DNA from: Albifimbria verrucaria
Taxonomy: Eukaryota > Ascomycota > Sordariomycetes > Hypocreales > Stachybotryaceae
Direction: 5' to 3'
DNA length: 64,000 nucleotides
Assembly: GCA_020081605.1 (NCBI GenBank)
Contig: JAHREC010000049.1
Coordinates: 1,178,001-1,242,000, forward strand
Position numbers and translations under genes: made by a program. Numbering within the stretch: position 1 is the first letter of the stretch; each line of letters begins with the position of its first letter. A model generated the notes under the pieces. The model had not been told where the DNA came from. It worked only from the letters and a program-made list of their open reading frames with translations, and searched no databases. Below are positions 24,192 through 36,674 of this stretch, one piece after another.

Positions 24192-27100
24192 ATGACAAAA
24201 AACCATTTACTAAGACGGCCGCCCGAACGAATGAACATGACAATGTGCTCGATGCTGAGAAGCGGACCGAACGCAAACCTCGTATTCAGGACTATATCCG
24301 TGTCTTTTCCTACGGCACAAAATGGGACCTCGTTGTTTACGTTGTTGCCTCCCTCGCCTCCGTTGGGGCCGGGGTCACCCTACCGTTGATGAATGTCATA
24401 ATTGGCCGTCTCGCCGGACGGTTTGCGGAATTCTTCATGGAGCCTCCCGCATAACCCGATCCGAGTTTCAGGCCATATTGAATATCCAAAGTCTCTATAT
24501 GCTAGGTCTATTCCTCGGCCGCTTCGTCCTCAACAGTATCAATAAATTCGGCTTCCGTATGACCGGCATACGGCTCTCCTCAGCTATTCGCCTTCATTAT
24601 ATGAGGTCACTTTTCGGCCAATCTGTGCATGTTCTCGACTCAATGCCATCTGGTGCAGCCGCAAGCACCATCACAAACACAGCTAACATCCTCCAGATTG
24701 GCATCTCCGAGAAGCTAGGTATATTTTTGGAGTTCAATGGCACTGTCTGGTGCGCTATCATCGTTGCTTATACCTGGAATTGGAAACTCACCTTGGTCAC
24801 GTCCTCACTCATTGGCTTCATCCTGCTCGTTGTCACCGTTCTGCTGCCCTTAATCGCAGGGCTGCAGAACCAACAGGTGATAGCCGAGGCTAAGGCCAAC
24901 GCTGTCGCCAGCGAATCATTCAGCAGCATCCGTATGGTAACCGCGTGCGGTGCGCAGCAGCGTATGACTGCTCGCTACTCTCGATGGGTCGACCAGGGTC
25001 GAGCCAAAGGCCAGCGAATGGCGCCTTTGCTCGCGCTCCAATTGGGACTTCTATTTTTGGTAGCTTCGCTGTCTTTGCGCTGGCTTTTTGGTTTGGCACC
25101 CGTCAGTTAGCTAATAGGAGATTACGAACTCGGGTACCATCCTTATTGTTATTATGTCCGTTATGATGATTGTTATGTCTATGGAGCGTATAGCAAACCC
25201 CTCGTGGCTATGTCCAAGGCCATGGTAGCTGCGTGCGAGTTTTTTGCTGTTATTGATGCCCCGAAGCCCCAGGACGGTCATTTAAGGGAACCGGACGTGT
25301 CTGCAGCCGATGATATTATATTTGAGGATGTGACTTTTGCATATCCGAGCCGCCCACACGTCAAGGTTCTGGATTGCCTTGACCTCCGGATAGAGGCCGG
25401 GAAGAATACCGCCATTGTCGGGCCATCGGGCTCTGGTAAAAGCACCATAGTCGGCCTTATCGAAAGGTGGTACGGCTTACGCGAGCAATATGTCATTGAA
25501 AGAACACCGAAGGTGAAGAAGGATAAAGAAACCGAGCAAAAGCAGAATGATAAAAGCAGTAGCCTTGTGAAACCCGTGGAGAAACGGAAGAATGACGGGC
25601 ATGAAGGTGTGCTTGGTTCAGCTGATAACGAGGGGCGTGATGCAAACGTCGTAGCCCTGTCGGGAAACATCACAACTGGTGGGAAAGCCCTCTCCGATAT
25701 TAACCTCAGCTGGTGGCGCTCTCAAATCGGACTCGTTCAGCAAGAGCCATTCTTGTTCAACGATACTATCTTTCAAAATGTCGCATATGGCCTAATTGGT
25801 TCCGAAAAGGAGAATGCGTCCGAGGAGGAGAAGAGACAGCTTGTCAAGGAAGCCTGCGAAGAAGCGTTTGCCACCGAGTTTATCAACCGCCTTCCAGATG
25901 GACTTGAAACAACTGTAGGCGATGGTGGCGCCAAGCTCTCTGGAGGTCAGCGTCAGCGGATTGCCATTGCTAGGAGTATTGTGAAGAAGCCGAAGATTAT
26001 GATTTTGGATGAAGCCACAAGCGCCATTGACGTCCGCAGCGAAAAGATCGTGCAGGCTGCTCTGGACCGGATAGCGAAGAATAGGACAACAATTACCATT
26101 GCCCATCGACTGTCCACAATCAAGAAGGCTGACCGGATTGTCGTTTTACGCAAAGGCAAGGTGGTTGAATCCGGGACGCATGACAGCCTTCTTCAGATAG
26201 AGTCTGGCGCATATCATAGCCTCGTCGTCGCGCAGAATCTATCCCTAGGTCAGCAGAGCGATGATTATGGTGTCAGTGGGGAGGATGAGTCGGATCAAAC
26301 AGTGGCCGTTGAAAAATACCGAGAAGTTAGCGTCCCAGAGTCCGGTGAGGAGGTACAGCCAAGTCAGGCCGAAGCACCACGTGGGCTCAAAAACTTCATT
26401 ACGCTGCTCACGGAGCAAAAGAACCGCCGGATATACCTAGTCATTGCCTTCTTTGCAGCCTGCTCTGCTGCCGGCACCCCGCTGATGGCCTGGCTCTTTG
26501 CTCAGAGCTTCCAGGTATTTACATCCACCGATAAAGACACCCTACGGTCAGAAGGGAGATTCTGGGCGCTGATGTGGCTTACACTGGCCGCCGGAGTCAG
26601 TCTAGGCTATTTCTTCCAGAGCGCTATCGCCGTTAATCTGCAACATAATATAAGCGCTTTATATAAAAGGAATACTTCAAGTCTATCCTTCTCCAGGATA
26701 CGGCCTTCTTTGACGACGATGCTAACTCTCATGGCACTCTTGTGGCTCGTATTGCTAGTGACCCAAAACAACTTGAGGAACTTTTGGGTCTCAACATGGC
26801 ATTGCTAATCATGTCTGCATTCGGCTTCATAGGGGCTCTTGCTATCTCGTACGCCTTCGGATGGAAATTAGCTACGGTTAGTGTCTTCGTTGCGATGCCT
26901 GTTTCACTGCTAGCCGGGTACTGGAAGTATAAGTATGAACTTGAGTTTGAAAAGATGAACACTGCCGTGTTTGCTGAGAGCTCTAAATTCGCCGCCGAGG
27001 CTATCGGGGCCTTCAGAACTGTCTCGTCGCTAACTATGGAGGATGCGATCTCCACCAGGTATGAGAAATTACTGCAAGACCATGTAAACAAGGCTTATAA

Positions 27101-28199
27101 AAAGTCTCGATGGACGAGCATTCTCTTTGGTTTAGCAGATAGCGTGAATATAGGTTGTCAGGGACTTATATTCTGGTATGGAGGTCGCCTACTTGCCAAC
27201 CGAGAATACACCATAATAAACTTCTTCGTCTGCTTCATGGCCGCCATTCAAGGTGCCGAGGCTGCAGGTAGTAGCCTCGGCTATGGCTCCAACGCTGCGC
27301 AGGCTTCAGCTGCTGCAAGCCGCATCATCGGTATGCGTCATTCGAACAGCCAGGCTGATGGTCATGAGATGTTAGAACAAATTCCGGACACAGAGGGCGG
27401 CGTCAAAATAGAGCTGAGGACCTCTACTTCCGTTACCCAACTCGTGATGTTCCTGTCTTCACGGGTCTGAACATGACTATTAAGAAAGGCCAGTTTGCGG
27501 CCCTAGTCGGCCCTTCAGGATGTGGGAAGTCATCCATTGTATCTCTCCTGGAACGCTTCTATACACCGGGGAGGGGTGAGGTTCTTTGCAATGGCAGGAA
27601 CATTTCTGGCCTCGACGTTAATCAGTATCGCAGCCACGTGTCTCTCGTCGCTCAAGAGCCGTACATGTTCCAAGGCACCATTCGCGAGAATGTTTGTCTC
27701 GGTGTCGAACAAGACTCCATTTCAGACGAGCGATTGCATGAGGTCTGTCGTGAAGCGTCCATCCACGACTTTATCGTGTCCCTCCCGGACGGTTACAATA
27801 CCGACATCGGTTCCAAAGGCTTCTCTTTATCCGGCGGCCAGAAACAACGCCTAGCTATTGCGCGCGCCCTTATACGAGATCCCAAGATCCTCCTCCTAGA
27901 CGAGGCGACATCATCTCTTGACTCGGAATCCGAAAAGTTGGTCCAGGCAGCATTTGAGCGCGCCGGCAAGGGTCGTACAATGCTCTGCATCGCACATCGT
28001 TTAGCAACGGTGCAGAATGCCGACGTGATCTTTGTCCTTGGTAATGGCAACGTCGTAGAATCAGGCACACATCAGGAATTACTGAGACTGCAAGGTGTGT
28101 ACTGGCAGATGGTAAGTTTAACACAGAGTATTATCCGAAGCTATTTTATTCACCACTAACTTATATGTGCAGTGCCAAAGCCAAGCCCTCGATAGGTAG
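24192..28199 (+). CDS. Full-size ABC-B (MDR/P-glycoprotein-type) transporter
   Basis: This is an ATP-driven membrane exporter with the order TMD1-NBD1-TMD2-NBD2. NBD1 (about 25330-26230) has Walker A GPSGSGKST, a charged insertion of about 80 residues typical of fungal ABC-B proteins, signature LSGGQRQR and Walker B IMILDEATSAID. NBD2 (27473-28110) has GPSGCGKSS, LSGGQKQR and ILLLDEATSSLD. The coding sequence ends after a 61-nt intron (28112-28172: GTAAGT, branch CTAAC, GCAG), and the last exon gives the family-typical ending MCQSQALDR. Seven frame breaks (about 24197, 24449, 25054, 25117, 25198, 26671, 27418) are each one missing homopolymer base. It is divergent from the NRPS, so export of, or self-resistance to, the peptide is a reasonable inference; a general drug pump is the alternative. 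Confidence 0.92.
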
Positions 28200-30416
28200 A
28201 CAAATGTTGAAGATCAAGGAGTCTTCAGTGCGAGGAAAGAATGTTGAAGAAGAGTCGAGTAGATTCACTCTTGCATCTATTCAGCCAGCAACAGCAGCAA
28301 GGAAAAACGGCGGAATTCGTGTAGACGCCCCGAAATTGTTGGTTTCGCAGCAGGGGTGTGAGCATACCACCCTCCTCCTAAAAGAATATATTGCCGGCTT
28401 ATCTATCACCGGAGATGTAGAAGCGGGAAAGGCAAAGAAACGCGAGGTGTCTCCATTTCAACATCATCTGTTCATAGTCTACCCTGCCTCCTCTTCTTAC
28501 TTGGATCCCAGGATCCTCGACACGTGACAAGCAAGTTTAATAACCAGGTAAAAGAGTCACCACCCATTAATCTATAATATACAAAAGCAGCTACTGCATC
28601 AGCTTTATCCTGTTCATCTTGAAATCCTTTGAATCCGCATCCAAGCACGTATTCATCAGAGTCATTGCTAAAGCAGTTATTATCTGCAATACCCTCAGAG
28701 TCTTGGAAGCCAAATCTCCTCTCCTTTACAATGTAGTCCATATCCATTTATCAGTATAAACCCACCATAACAACTGAAGGAAACTGCAGTAAGCCATTTA
28801 TTTGTATATTAAAGGCTGCAAACCCTCGTTTATGAAGGATGTTATCTGGGACCACGCACTGCGGAAACGTGCGCGATCTCAGATTGTCTCCAGAAGAGGT
28901 ATTAAATGCATGTTTATTAAGAACCCTGGGTTATTTGTATACTTGCATCTTGCGCATAGAAAATCAATCAACTATAATTACTCTATCAGCCTTATTACTC
29001 TCTGAAACTCGCTCTTTGCTAAAAACATCCTTGGATATAAGCATTCCTAGGTTTTCTGGGAATACTATTGAAATACATTGAAGGTTTATGTGGAAAGGGT
29101 ACAGGTCAATACAAATATATATATATATATATATGTCAACCTCCAGAATGTATCCCAGGTTCCCGGTATCTTAAGGCTATGGTATTTAGAAAGCATATAA
29201 GAGATGCATGTGCGCTTGTTCAATCATTGGCAGGTTTCGTGTAAACAATCAGAATCGTGATATCAGTTTGATTAACCAAGATGAACCACGTTTGCAACAT
29301 AGAAAAAGTCACGTCCATGTCTAATATGCTGTACGCTAATTAGCCCATAAGATAGAAGCTAAATAATGAATCAAGCAACAATTCATCGGTTCTACGAAGT
29401 TTCCTGTTTGCTTTATAATATACTTAACTCTATCTATACATAACATCTACCTCAGATTTAATCCTATGCTTATAACTGAAGAATTGGACATCGAAATCTG
29501 CTTCACGGCATCTGTGAACCTTTGCACTGTGCTTAGCTGGGTCCAGTTTCGGCCGGCCTATTGTCATGCTCCTTATGATTTTAAATCCAGACCAATAGGC
29601 TCTGGTAAGACTGTGAAGTCACAGTAGACAGACAGGACAAACAGCAAAATAAACTAGCAAAAGATAAGTTGACATACAACAGCCGGTATTCGCTGGTCGT
29701 CACCGACCCAACTACTAATCTGCCACTCACTTGGTTAACTAGGGAGAGCGGACGGGATCCCGTGTATTCAAGTGGTTATGGTCGTATGTGGTATTGCTGG
29801 GTGTAGAACAAGCTCAAGAGCCGAAAGTCAAGCAGCAGCAGCAGACCTGCCTGCGGGCGTAGGACGTGCTGTAGCTAAGATAGGAACACGTAAGACCCCA
29901 TAACATCGCTAGTGAAGATCTTAAAATATGATTCAAAGGGAGTTGATTCGTAACTGTATCTGCTCATCAACACAAGAGTATAGCTCATTTTAAAGTAGCT
30001 AGGATTGATAACGCTTGAGAGCGTACACCAAACTCGCTCAATTGTCTACCAGCCTTGGTAAGGACTATGGAACTTACGGAACAAGAAACCGTAACTCTAA
30101 AGTGGAGACTTATAAAGAGTACGTATGCGCTAATGAGGGCAATAGACTGAGCATTGCGAGCAGAGGCCAGAAAGTCGTCACTCTTGACTTCCCAAATATA
30201 TTGACTTATGGGGGCAGAATAGATATCACTCCATGATCTCAATCCCAAATACATGTAATAATTACATACCACGAATGGTTATGACTTATTATAAACCTCA
30301 GATAGTCTCAAATGTGTAATGTAATGCATTTACCATTCATGATCTTTGAGACACAAAGCACAAGACTTCATGCGTTCTTCACCCGCTTCCATTCACGTCC
30401 ATATGAAGCAGCTTGT
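28200..30416. other. Gene-poor, AT-rich interval with (AT)n microsatellite
   Basis: I see no supportable gene. The sequence is AT-rich, with a pure AT dinucleotide run at about 29115-29134 and a short AGC run at about 29832. Open frames are short and present equally on both strands. Confidence 0.6.
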
Positions 30417-31735
30417 TCATATGTAAGAAGCTTCAACTAGGTATCCAATAGCGAATTTTATATGCCTCTCAACTGTATCCCACTGAACGGTGTCAGGGCT
30501 CTATCATTAGATTAGTCACAAACTTTCATCTCAAATTCCATTTTAGTACTTACATCGTTGGGAGTGTGGATGTCCGGGCTTGTTTGGTCGGTGAGATCTT
30601 CGAAGACAAAGGCCGCAGCTACAGTTTGTATTAGTGATGGTTATACTTTAGCTTCACTCAGTCTTACTCACGGTAGCCGTTTGATGTAGCAGATGCGTGG
30701 TCAGAGCAACCATAGCCGCACTGGTCCCTGTTAGGCGCCTTGCCAGTATATTCTGTAATTATAAGTTCCAAGAAATCATTTAGACCAGCATCAGAATAAT
30801 CGTCAATGATAGCAGGTGTGCCGCTTGGGAGTAACCAGCCATATCTTGGTTAAGATATGACGTGATATTCTTCCCTTGGGCTTTGTAATCTGCAAAGACA
30901 TCGGCAGAGCCCAGCAGGCCACCCTCTTCACCACCATACCAATGCAACTCAATGGTACTCTCAGGAGCGAATTGGGCTTCTGCCAAAACCCTTAGTGACT
31001 CAAGAACAACAACCGAACCAGACGCATTATCGTCAGCGCCAGGAGAGGGGAGGAAGCGTTGCCACTTGTGGAATCGAAGTGTGCGCCAATAATGACTTGT
31101 AATAAACTTGAATCAGCAAATGATATTGGAAGACCAAACAGCACGCGATTCGAGATAGTACGTACCAAGTTGATCAGTGTTCCCCGGAATGCGAGCAATA
31201 ACTGAGGGTTGGTCAAATGAGTGCTCGAACTGTTCTACAGTAATGGCAGAGTTGACAGAGGCCACTTCCGTTACTGTATTGAATAGCCATTTGGCGGCCT
31301 CTGTGCCGGTAGTTGACTGGTAATGGCGGTTATAAAGCCTACCGGTATTAGCGAGATGACCTAGGCAACGGATTAGGTAGCAACCTACCCAGCTAAACTA
31401 TTAAGCCACTCTTGAGGGCCATCTACATTTGCCGTCGCAATTAACTCATTCGCTTCTTCAACATGATTTAGTTCATTGGGGAACTCAGCGGCTTGAGTAA
31501 AGACGCGGGATGATGGCTTGGTGGAGAGGTTTTCCAGAACTTGACGGTCCTTGATGTTGGTGATATCGATAAACCCAATGCCCTTAGAGGTGAAAAGCTC
31601 CCATTTTTCGGCTTCGGTTACCCATTGCCCTGGATCATCCTCTGAAATCTTCACGAGGCGAAGCTCGGAGAGAGGCGCGGCGGCTGCTTGTGCAGCCAGC
31701 GCCGCAAGTGAGGCCAAAATAAGCTTGAGCGACAT
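30417..31735 (-). CDS. Secreted M28 zinc aminopeptidase (leucine aminopeptidase-like)
   Basis: This is an extracellular exopeptidase that removes N-terminal residues using two zinc ions. The start at 31735 gives an N-terminal signal peptide (LILASLAALAAQAAAAPL); an upstream in-frame start would bury it. Five exons fit the family: 31735-31389, 31338-31166, 31095-30672, 30618-30554 and 30500-30417, with introns of 49-70 nt carrying GTAGGT, GTACGT, GTGAGT and GTAAGT donors. Metal and catalytic residues are visible in order: GAHFDS, the GADDNASG equivalent, EEGG, NQDMAGY and CSDHAS. Two frame breaks (about 31048 and 30829) are single missing bases in C runs of the coding strand. It is probably nutritional or host-associated and has no visible link to its neighbours. 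Confidence 0.88.
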
Positions 31736-33324
31736 TGTAGACCATGAATCTTTAATAAGACGACCTAACATTGATTGAATTGTGTCGAGTTTCTCCTGGC
31801 TCAATTACTATGCTGAGCACTGCAAGTTGGGTGAAATTAAATCAGGGCACGGTCGGCGAAACTATTCGTGTTTCTAATCATTATGAGCAATCAATCACCA
31901 GATCCCATCACGCCAGCGTTTAATTGATGCCGATCAGGTTGGAGCTGCCCTTTCTGGAATTAACTCTACTTTGTTATTGTAGATCAAAAGGCGTCCTGAC
32001 GAATCGTAGGCACAGCTCGGAGAGAAACATTGCTCTCTACCGAACAATGGGGTTACTTTGAATGTTAAGGTTACAATGAAATGTTGCAGAACCCGACACT
32101 TATCAGGCCAGAATATGTCCATACCAACAATATTTCTATAGCGAGCACTAAACTGAAGTTAGCAGCTAGCAAACCTACAGAGGCAACGATCTGCTCAATA
32201 GTGTGTTTAGGGTAGGATTGCTGCAACCCTGGTGCAGGATGCATTGGTTGTATTGTTTATTCAACCAGTTCAGTGCAAGATTGGGAGATGTGGGTATCCT
32301 CTCGTAGCATCATTCAAAGTTTCTTGCTGTTCCTGCTGGGATGGAACGCAGCGACATAATCAGCAGAAGCGCCGCCAACAAGTGTATAGTTTACGTCTTG
32401 GTTTGCCTTGACTTCGAACAGGAATACTCGAAGACGAAATAGAAGAACAGAAAGAAGTTCAGAGGACCAGAATGGCTTGGATAAGAGTAAATAGATTAAA
32501 CTCGCGAGGCCAAAGTCCATCGTCAAGAATATCTGGGCGATGTTGTGCTCCATGTGGTGTGGACCATCAAGACAAGTGCTTGCATATTTAGCTGTAGATC
32601 TGAGTCAATATACGGGAATACTTGGTTTAGACATTAGCTCTAGAAGACTAACTGCTTGGATCATGTGTTTGCTTTTTCCCCTTTTCCTTTTCTTTTTAGC
32701 CCCCTCGTTGACCTTGTGACTTCGTGTATGGAATAAATACAGTGGCGGTTTCAAGATACATAAACATAAACCGAAAAAGTTGTGCCTGCTGGTGACATTG
32801 ATTAGAAGTCTATCTAGTGAGCATCATACACACATTATAGACGTTGTAAGTGTAAACCGACTTGAAGCCGAATGAAAGCTGCGTCAGACAACCATGCGCT
32901 TCAACTTGGAATTGAGCAACAGGCATACCCCAGTCGCTGAGGTCAGGCCAGGAGCTAGCCATGGTTTCTCTCTCGTTTCATTATAGCTGACCTCAGCCAG
33001 CCCGCCACAATTCCACTTAACCACTAGGCAGACTCCAGCCTCGAGGCAAACCTGCGCATTTTCAATTTCGCAACCCGTAGAGACCAGGACTTTCTTCGTC
33101 ATGAGGTCTCATGAAGCTTGGTAAAAAATCGCCGTGACCATTCCGCATATAAGATGGGATAGTCTTAGGGACGCATTTCCTGTGGGCGATCCTTCATCGC
33201 GGGTGCTTCTCGATTCAGAATCTCCGCGCACCCCTCAAGAGTAGGCGACCTCTGATCAGGACCTCGCAAGCGCTGCAATACACACCACGTTTTGGCATTA
33301 ACATCGACTCGTTCTCAGATAAAA
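31736..33324. other. Intergenic, no supported gene
   Basis: Three minus-strand frames of 60-80 codons (31934-32122, 32314-32553, 32884-33102) are present. They show no recognised domain, and I could not join them into one gene. The one at 32884-33102 has several Cys but no signal peptide. Confidence 0.4.
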
Positions 33325-33970
33325 ATGGAGAGAGGGATCGTTGTTTTAACCTCGCTCGCGATCGCCTTTGCGCTGATTCTGCTGATCATCTGCGTTGGAC
33401 TCTTCATCAGCCGGTATCAACGGCTTCGTGAAGGCTATATTCCAATGCGTGACCTCATTGAATCACAGCCGCTGGACCCCGGAATTCTTAGTCGGAGAGC
33501 TCGAGAACATCCGCATCGCAGACCAGCCATCGCTCCACTGGGCGTCTACGGTCAGCCAGATTCGCGAATGGCTCAATGGGTACTCTTCTACTTCCAAGCT
33601 GTCGAATCGGATACCTAGCAATTATGTAACGCCTCTTTGGATCGCCTGTAAGAATGGGCACACGGGAATCGCAAGAATACTGCTTGAAAAGGGCGCAAGC
33701 ACTGAGACGATGGATAAGAGCGGACGAACTCCGATGTTCGTGGCTGCTGAAGAAGGACGAGAGACTGTAGTGAGGCTGTTGCTTGAATGGGGCGCCAAAT
33801 GCAATACCAAGGATACGTTTGGGCGTACGCCACAATCGGTAGCACTCGAGAAGGGCCATAATGGAATTGTGATGCTCTTACATGATGAAGTAGCAGCGTC
33901 GACCAAATTCCTCTCGGATTCCCTAGTCCAAAGAGGCAGAGTTGTCAATCAGGGCCAAAGGCGGGTTTAG
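33325..33970 (+). CDS. Small membrane-anchored ankyrin-repeat protein
   Basis: The ATG at 33325 is followed almost at once by one strong hydrophobic segment (IVVLTSLAIAFALILLIICV), then a charged linker, then three ankyrin repeats (TPLWIACKNGHTGIARILL, the SGRTPMFVAAEEGRETVVRL unit, and FGRTPQSVALEKGHNGIVML). The reading frame changes at 33477-33482; two neighbouring single-base losses (in CCCC and GG) restore one frame through the linker. Total length is about 216 residues. An ankyrin module tethered to a membrane suggests a protein-binding role. It lies next to a much longer ankyrin-kinase gene whose repeats are similar, so it could be a fragment derived from that family. Function unknown. 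Confidence 0.6.
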
Positions 33971-34270
33971 GGGTTATACATACATCAGAAGTATGCGCTG
34001 TTCTCGCCATGCAGCGCGCTGTATTATAGTGTAATATATAGAATGCGAGGTTCTGCACACTGGAAGGGTTTTGCTCGCAAATAGCAGTGTGTTAGGCTTG
34101 GGCTCTTGTTGAAGCCGTCAACTACGACCACCACTTAATGATGTAGTTTATAAACGAGATACAATAGCAAAGAACATTATCAGGAAGAAAAGAAAATCTG
34201 GGAATTAATTCTAGATACGGTGTTTCAACTGCTACAGGCCCATTTAATAGTCTACATACGCAATACAATC
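33971..34270. other. Short convergent intergenic spacer
   Basis: This is 300 bases between the ends of the ankyrin-membrane gene and the kinase-ankyrin gene; only 3' untranslated sequence is expected and nothing else is seen. Confidence 0.5.
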
Positions 34271-36674
34271 CTAGGCACTTGGGGACCAGTCAAGGTACGC
34301 AGGCCGTTCGACTTTGGCTCCTCTCTCAAGAAGTAGCCTAACCATCTCTTCATGTCCTTTCTCCACGGCCCTTGTTAATGGAGTCCATCCATGCTTATCG
34401 CGCGGCTCAATCTTGGCACCCTGATCCAGTAAAAGCTTTACGATTGATGCTCGCCCCTCCTCCGCTGCCCACGACAACGGCGTTCGTCTAGAGTTGTCCT
34501 TTGCATCAATCTTTGCCTTTCTCTGGAGAAGCACCTTTACCATTGCCTCTGGTCCTTTCTCAGCGGTCCATGATAGTGGTGTTCGGCCGGAGCTATCTTT
34601 CGCGTCAATGTCTGCCTTGTTTTCTAGCAACAACTTAACTGTCATGGCCAGCCCTTTTTCAGCAGCCGATGACAGAGCTGTCCGTCCAGAACCATCTCTC
34701 GCATCGATATTCTCCGTATTAAGAAGTAACTTGGCGGTTGACAAGTACCCTTCTTCGGCGGCTAGTGATAGAGGAGTCCACCCGGAACTGTCTTTTGCAT
34801 CAGGATCCGCACCTTTATCCAGAAGCAGCTTGACGGCTGCCTCCTGTCCTCTCCAGGCTGCCCAGGATAATGGCGTCCGCTTTGAGCTATCTCTGGCCTC
34901 TATGTCGGCCCTGCTATCAAGGAGTAGCCTGATCACTGCCTCTTGTCCTCGTTCAGCGGCCCATGATAGTGGTGTTCGCAGAGTGTAGTCTTGCGCATTG
35001 ACCCTTGCCCTTCTCCCCAATAGCAACTTTATGACTGCTTCTTGGCCTTCTTCAGCAGCCCATGAGAGTGGTGTCCGACCGAATGTATCCTGAGACTCTA
35101 TGTTTGCCCGTCTGTCAATTAATAGACTCGCTGTTATTTCCTGGCCTTGGCCTGCAGCCCACGCCAGTGGAGTCAGGCCAAGGCGATCCTTTGTCTCGAT
35201 GCCCGCCCGTTTATTCAGCAACAACATGACTATTGCTCTTTGGCCTTTCCTGACGCCCATGATAGAGCTGTTCGTTCGGAACTATCCTTGGAATCGATAT
35301 CTACATTCCTCCCAATTAAAAATGACACCACTGCCTCTTGGCCCTTCTCGGCGGCCCATGACAATGGGGTTCGTCCAGAGCCATCTCTCGTCTCAGCAAC
35401 TGCTCCACACTCGATCAGAAATTTGACGATTGATTCTCTTCCTTTTTCAGCAGCCCAGGAGAGAGGTGTTCGCCCAGTGTTATCTGTTACTTCAATGCTG
35501 ACCCCACGATCTATCAGACTCTGTACAACATCATGTAACCCTCCTTCAGATGCTGCAAGCAAAGTACTCGCGTCGCTGATAGTCGCACCCCTACCAATGA
35601 GAAGCTCTATCATTAGTCTATAGCCACGTTTGTAACATTTTCGCAGCTCATCATTGATGCTCGCAGGTTGCGCGTGTTCCGATTCTTCAGAGAGTGGATT
35701 ACATCCGCAGCTTACCGGTGGCATGAGGAAAGCTGATTGACGTGACCACCACATACACAAATCCGCTGCTTTGGGCCGCTGATATCGGTCTTCTTGTAAT
35801 GTCTTCTGACAAAGAAAAAGAATATTTGACTGCCATGGTGGATAGTACTGTACACCTTTTAAGGAATCTATCCACTGAAGCGCTTTTGGTACGTTCTTGG
35901 CGTATGATCGGCGGTCGCCGACTTGCAACTCGTTCCTGAACTGCTCAAGCCTTCCAGGGTTTGAATGCACAGTAACCATCTCGAGAATGACTGCTCCAAG
36001 GGAAAAGATATCAGCTGATCGACCACGGCTGTGCCCTAGCTCAACTTCAGGCGCACAATACTCCGGCGTCCGACCGCGATGCAATCGAGAGGTTGCCTCT
36101 GGTGCTGTTGTCGGAACCGTTGTTCCTAGACCCATCATTGAAATGCCAAAGTCGGCAAAAAGGATATTGTCGCCTTGTAATAGAATGTTGCTTGGCTTTA
36201 TATCTCTATGTCGGACTCCTTGCTCATGAATATGGGCCAATCCGCTAATAAGACATTTGATCCATTTAGGTATCTGGTCCCTGGCCTTCTCGCCAAGGTC
36301 TCCCATAGGATTGTTTGCAGTCTGGAGGTGCCGCTCTAGGTCTCGGTCTGCGCGAGGGCCCATGACAATAGCGTAACTGTCTCGGAACATGTATGCCATG
36401 ATGAGCTGTACAATATGTTTATGCTGAAACTTCTTCAGAATAGCAACTTCATTGTTAAGTTCTCGTATCTGGGCCGCGCGGTCCAGGGAGTCTCATGAAG
36501 TTTGATGGTTTTCCTAGCAAACTTCCCTCCGGAAAACGCCTGGGAACTGCCTGTAACCTCTTCCACAACCCCCACTCCACCGTTTCCAATGATTTCAACA
36601 TGTTTGAATGGGATCTGTTGCGATTCGGTAAAAGTTTGAAGTTGCAAAGTATTGATAAAGGTGCCGTTGGCCAT
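34271..36674 (-). CDS. Protein kinase fused to about 13 ankyrin repeats
   Basis: The N-terminal half is a Ser/Thr protein kinase: glycine loop IGNGGVGVVEEV, ATP-lysine in ARKTI, HRDIKPSN catalytic loop (about 36190-36215), FADFGIS and GRTPEYCAPEVELG, ending near a Cys-containing spacer (VSCGCNP). The C-terminal half (about 35600-34290) is a run of about 13 ankyrin repeats of 33 residues, very alike, with the core GRTPLSWAAEKGQEA. ATG chosen at 36674. Two frame breaks (near 36487 and 35244) are single missing bases. All kinase catalytic residues I can check are present, so it is probably active. The arrangement (effector kinase plus repetitive recognition repeats, near a HET gene) resembles fungal NLR-like or allorecognition proteins; that role is inference. 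It is divergent from a paralogous kinase at 38152. Confidence 0.88.

Noticed and set aside
32884..33102. Small Cys-containing protein on the minus strand
   Set aside because: Only 72 codons, no signal peptide, no recognisable pattern.
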